Source: JAPLCX01 sp964460305 (lineage in GTDB: Bacteria; Auribacterota; Tritonobacteria; UBA1439). From it: a DNA stretch of 11,823 nt. Each line of letters starts with the position of its first letter. The first letter of the stretch is position 1. Of the stretch, positions 10,922 through 11,823 are shown one piece after another. The translations under genes were made by a program, and so were the position numbers. The notes beneath the pieces are model-generated. The model was not told where the DNA came from. It searched no databases and was given only the letters and a program-made list of their open reading frames with translations. The DNA is taken from assembly GCA_964460305.1 (NCBI GenBank), contig CAYWRA010000084.1, positions 1 through 11,823 of the forward strand, in the 5' to 3' direction.

Positions 10922-11823
10922 ATGAAAATTGCGCTTGCGCAGATAAACCCGACCGTCGGCGATTTTTCGGGCAACCTGAAAAAGATCCTCCTCTTCCTGA
11001 AGCGGGCCGAGAGGGGCGGCGCCGGCCTCTGCATATTCCCGGAGATGTCGATCCCTGGATATCCGTCGCGCGACCTGTTGTTAGACCCCGACTTCATCGA
11101 CGAAAATCTTAAAACGCTCGACCGACTGGCAAAGAAGGTAGGGGACACCGCCGTCATTGCGGGGTATGCCGCGCGCACCGGGTCCCCAATTGGGAAGGGC
11201 CTTTTCAATGCCGGCGCGCTGATCCGGAAAGGGAAGGTGCAGCAGGTCTTTCACAAGATGCTCCTGCCTACCTATGACGTGTTTGACGAGCTCAGATATT
11301 TCGATCCGGCCTCAACCGTTTCGCTCGCAACGATGAATGGGATCGAGTTCGGTCTCAGCATCTGCGAAGACATATGGAATAATCCGGGTCTCTGGAAGCA
11401 GCGCTTCTACACGGTGGATCCGGTGGAGATGCTCGCCAAGAAAGGCGCCGAGGCGCTGGTGACCATATCCGCCTCGCCGTTCGCCATCGGGCGGCGGGCG
11501 CTCAGGCAGCGCATACTCAAGAACATCGCATCGAAATACGGGATGCCCGTTTACTACGTCAATCAGGTCGGGGGAAACGACCAGTTGATATTCGACGGGT
11601 GGAGCCTCGCGTTGGATCCGCATGGGGAACTGATCGCCCAGGGGAAGGCGTTCGAAGAGGACATCATTTTCGTGGAGGGCCGCTCGCCCTGCGCTACCAT
11701 CCCGTGGACCGAAGAGCCCCTGGAGGAGGCCGTGTACCGCGCGCTCGTGCTGGGGGTGAGGGATTATGCGAGGAAATGCGGCTTCACGGCCGCGGTGATA
11801 GGCCTTAGCGGCGGCATCGATTC
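10922..11823 (+). CDS. nadE: Glutamine-dependent NAD+ synthetase, N-terminal part, cut by window edge
   Basis: Three hundred codons are visible. The first about 260 form a complete nitrilase-type glutaminase domain with the triad Glu41 (IFPEMSIPGYPSRDLL), Lys112 (HKMLLPTYDVFDE) and Cys148 (SICEDIW). The synthetase domain then begins, and the window ends in the ATP pyrophosphatase loop GLSGGID (294-300). The combination of PGYPSRDLL, LPTYDVFDERYF-like sequence and the SGGIDS loop identifies long, glutamine-dependent NadE, which converts nicotinic acid adenine dinucleotide to NAD using glutamine and ATP. The usual length is about 540-580 residues, so roughly half is missing here only because of the window edge. 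The start is supported by AAAAGG nine bases upstream. NAD is also a substrate of Thi4 and a cofactor of the DHS-like enzyme nearby, which may be coincidence. Confidence 0.95.
   Translation, partial: MKIALAQINPTVGDFSGNLKKILLFLKRAERGGAGLCIFPEMSIPGYPSRDLLLDPDFIDENLKTLDRLAKKVGDTAVIAGYAARTGSPIGKGLFNAGALIRKGKVQQVFHKMLLPTYDVFDELRYFDPASTVSLATMNGIEFGLSICEDIWNNPGLWKQRFYTVDPVEMLAKKGAEALVTISASPFAIGRRALRQRILKNIASKYGMPVYYVNQVGGNDQLIFDGWSLALDPHGELIAQGKAFEEDIIFVEGRSPCATIPWTEEPLEEAVYRALVLGVRDYARKCGFTAAVIGLSGGID

Noticed and set aside
1..11823. tRNA or rRNA genes
   Set aside because: No TTCGA-type T-loop with matching acceptor arms, and no conserved rRNA segments, were seen on either strand.

Overview
This window looks like a housekeeping and metabolic stretch from a free-living, Gram-negative-type, moderately GC-rich bacterium, probably an uncultivated lineage assembled from a metagenome or draft genome. 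A 13-base run of N inside one gene marks a scaffold gap. An exported redoxin, a lipoprotein and an RseC-like membrane protein fit a didermic cell. The exact phylum cannot be read from this sequence. The density of intergenic repeats recalls PVC-like or candidate-phylum genomes, but that is a weak guess.

Layout: a nitrilase-family amidase runs off the left edge on the minus strand (1-712). After about 515 bp of repeat-filled spacer comes a minus-strand exported thioredoxin-fold protein interrupted by the N gap (1228-2122), with its own sigma70-like promoter. Everything to the right is on the plus strand: a lysine-rich, histone-H1-like protein with its own promoter and terminator (2673-3185); an MFS exporter (3320-4627); a fold-III ornithine/lysine decarboxylase (5008-6135) followed by a bacterial deoxyhypusine-synthase-family enzyme (6254-7417); an RseC-like protein (7597-8025); a Thi4-type thiazole synthase (8222-9037); a 39-residue lipoprotein (9193-9312); a DUF6941-like protein (9706-10122); a hotdog thioesterase (10285-10698); and the amidase half of glutamine-dependent NAD synthetase, cut by the right edge (10922-11823).

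The clearest functional unit is the decarboxylase plus DHS-like pair. The first enzyme should make putrescine (or cadaverine). The second keeps the catalytic lysine of the DHS family but has changed pocket residues, so it is probably a polyamine aminoalkyl transferase that makes homospermidine or spermidine, not an eIF5A-modifying enzyme. No S-adenosylmethionine decarboxylase or aminopropyltransferase lies in this window. The other genes look like separate single-gene units.

The most unusual aspect is the spacers. Nearly every gap over about 100 bp holds short dispersed repeats of at least six families: A, CTCTTTTACTCTTTGTGAAA-like; B, CGAAGGGGCCCC..GGGGC palindromes; C, GTTGGGCGTAAGGC..GCCTAACGCCCC; D, CCCTC..GAGGG hairpins; E, CACGGATT-type units with a 9-12 bp period; and F, AATGACAAA/ATTTGGG-type. 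They occur in both orientations, nest in one another, supply ribosome-binding sequences to two genes and appear to supply the last codons of a third. They do not look like insertion sequences, because no transposase is present.
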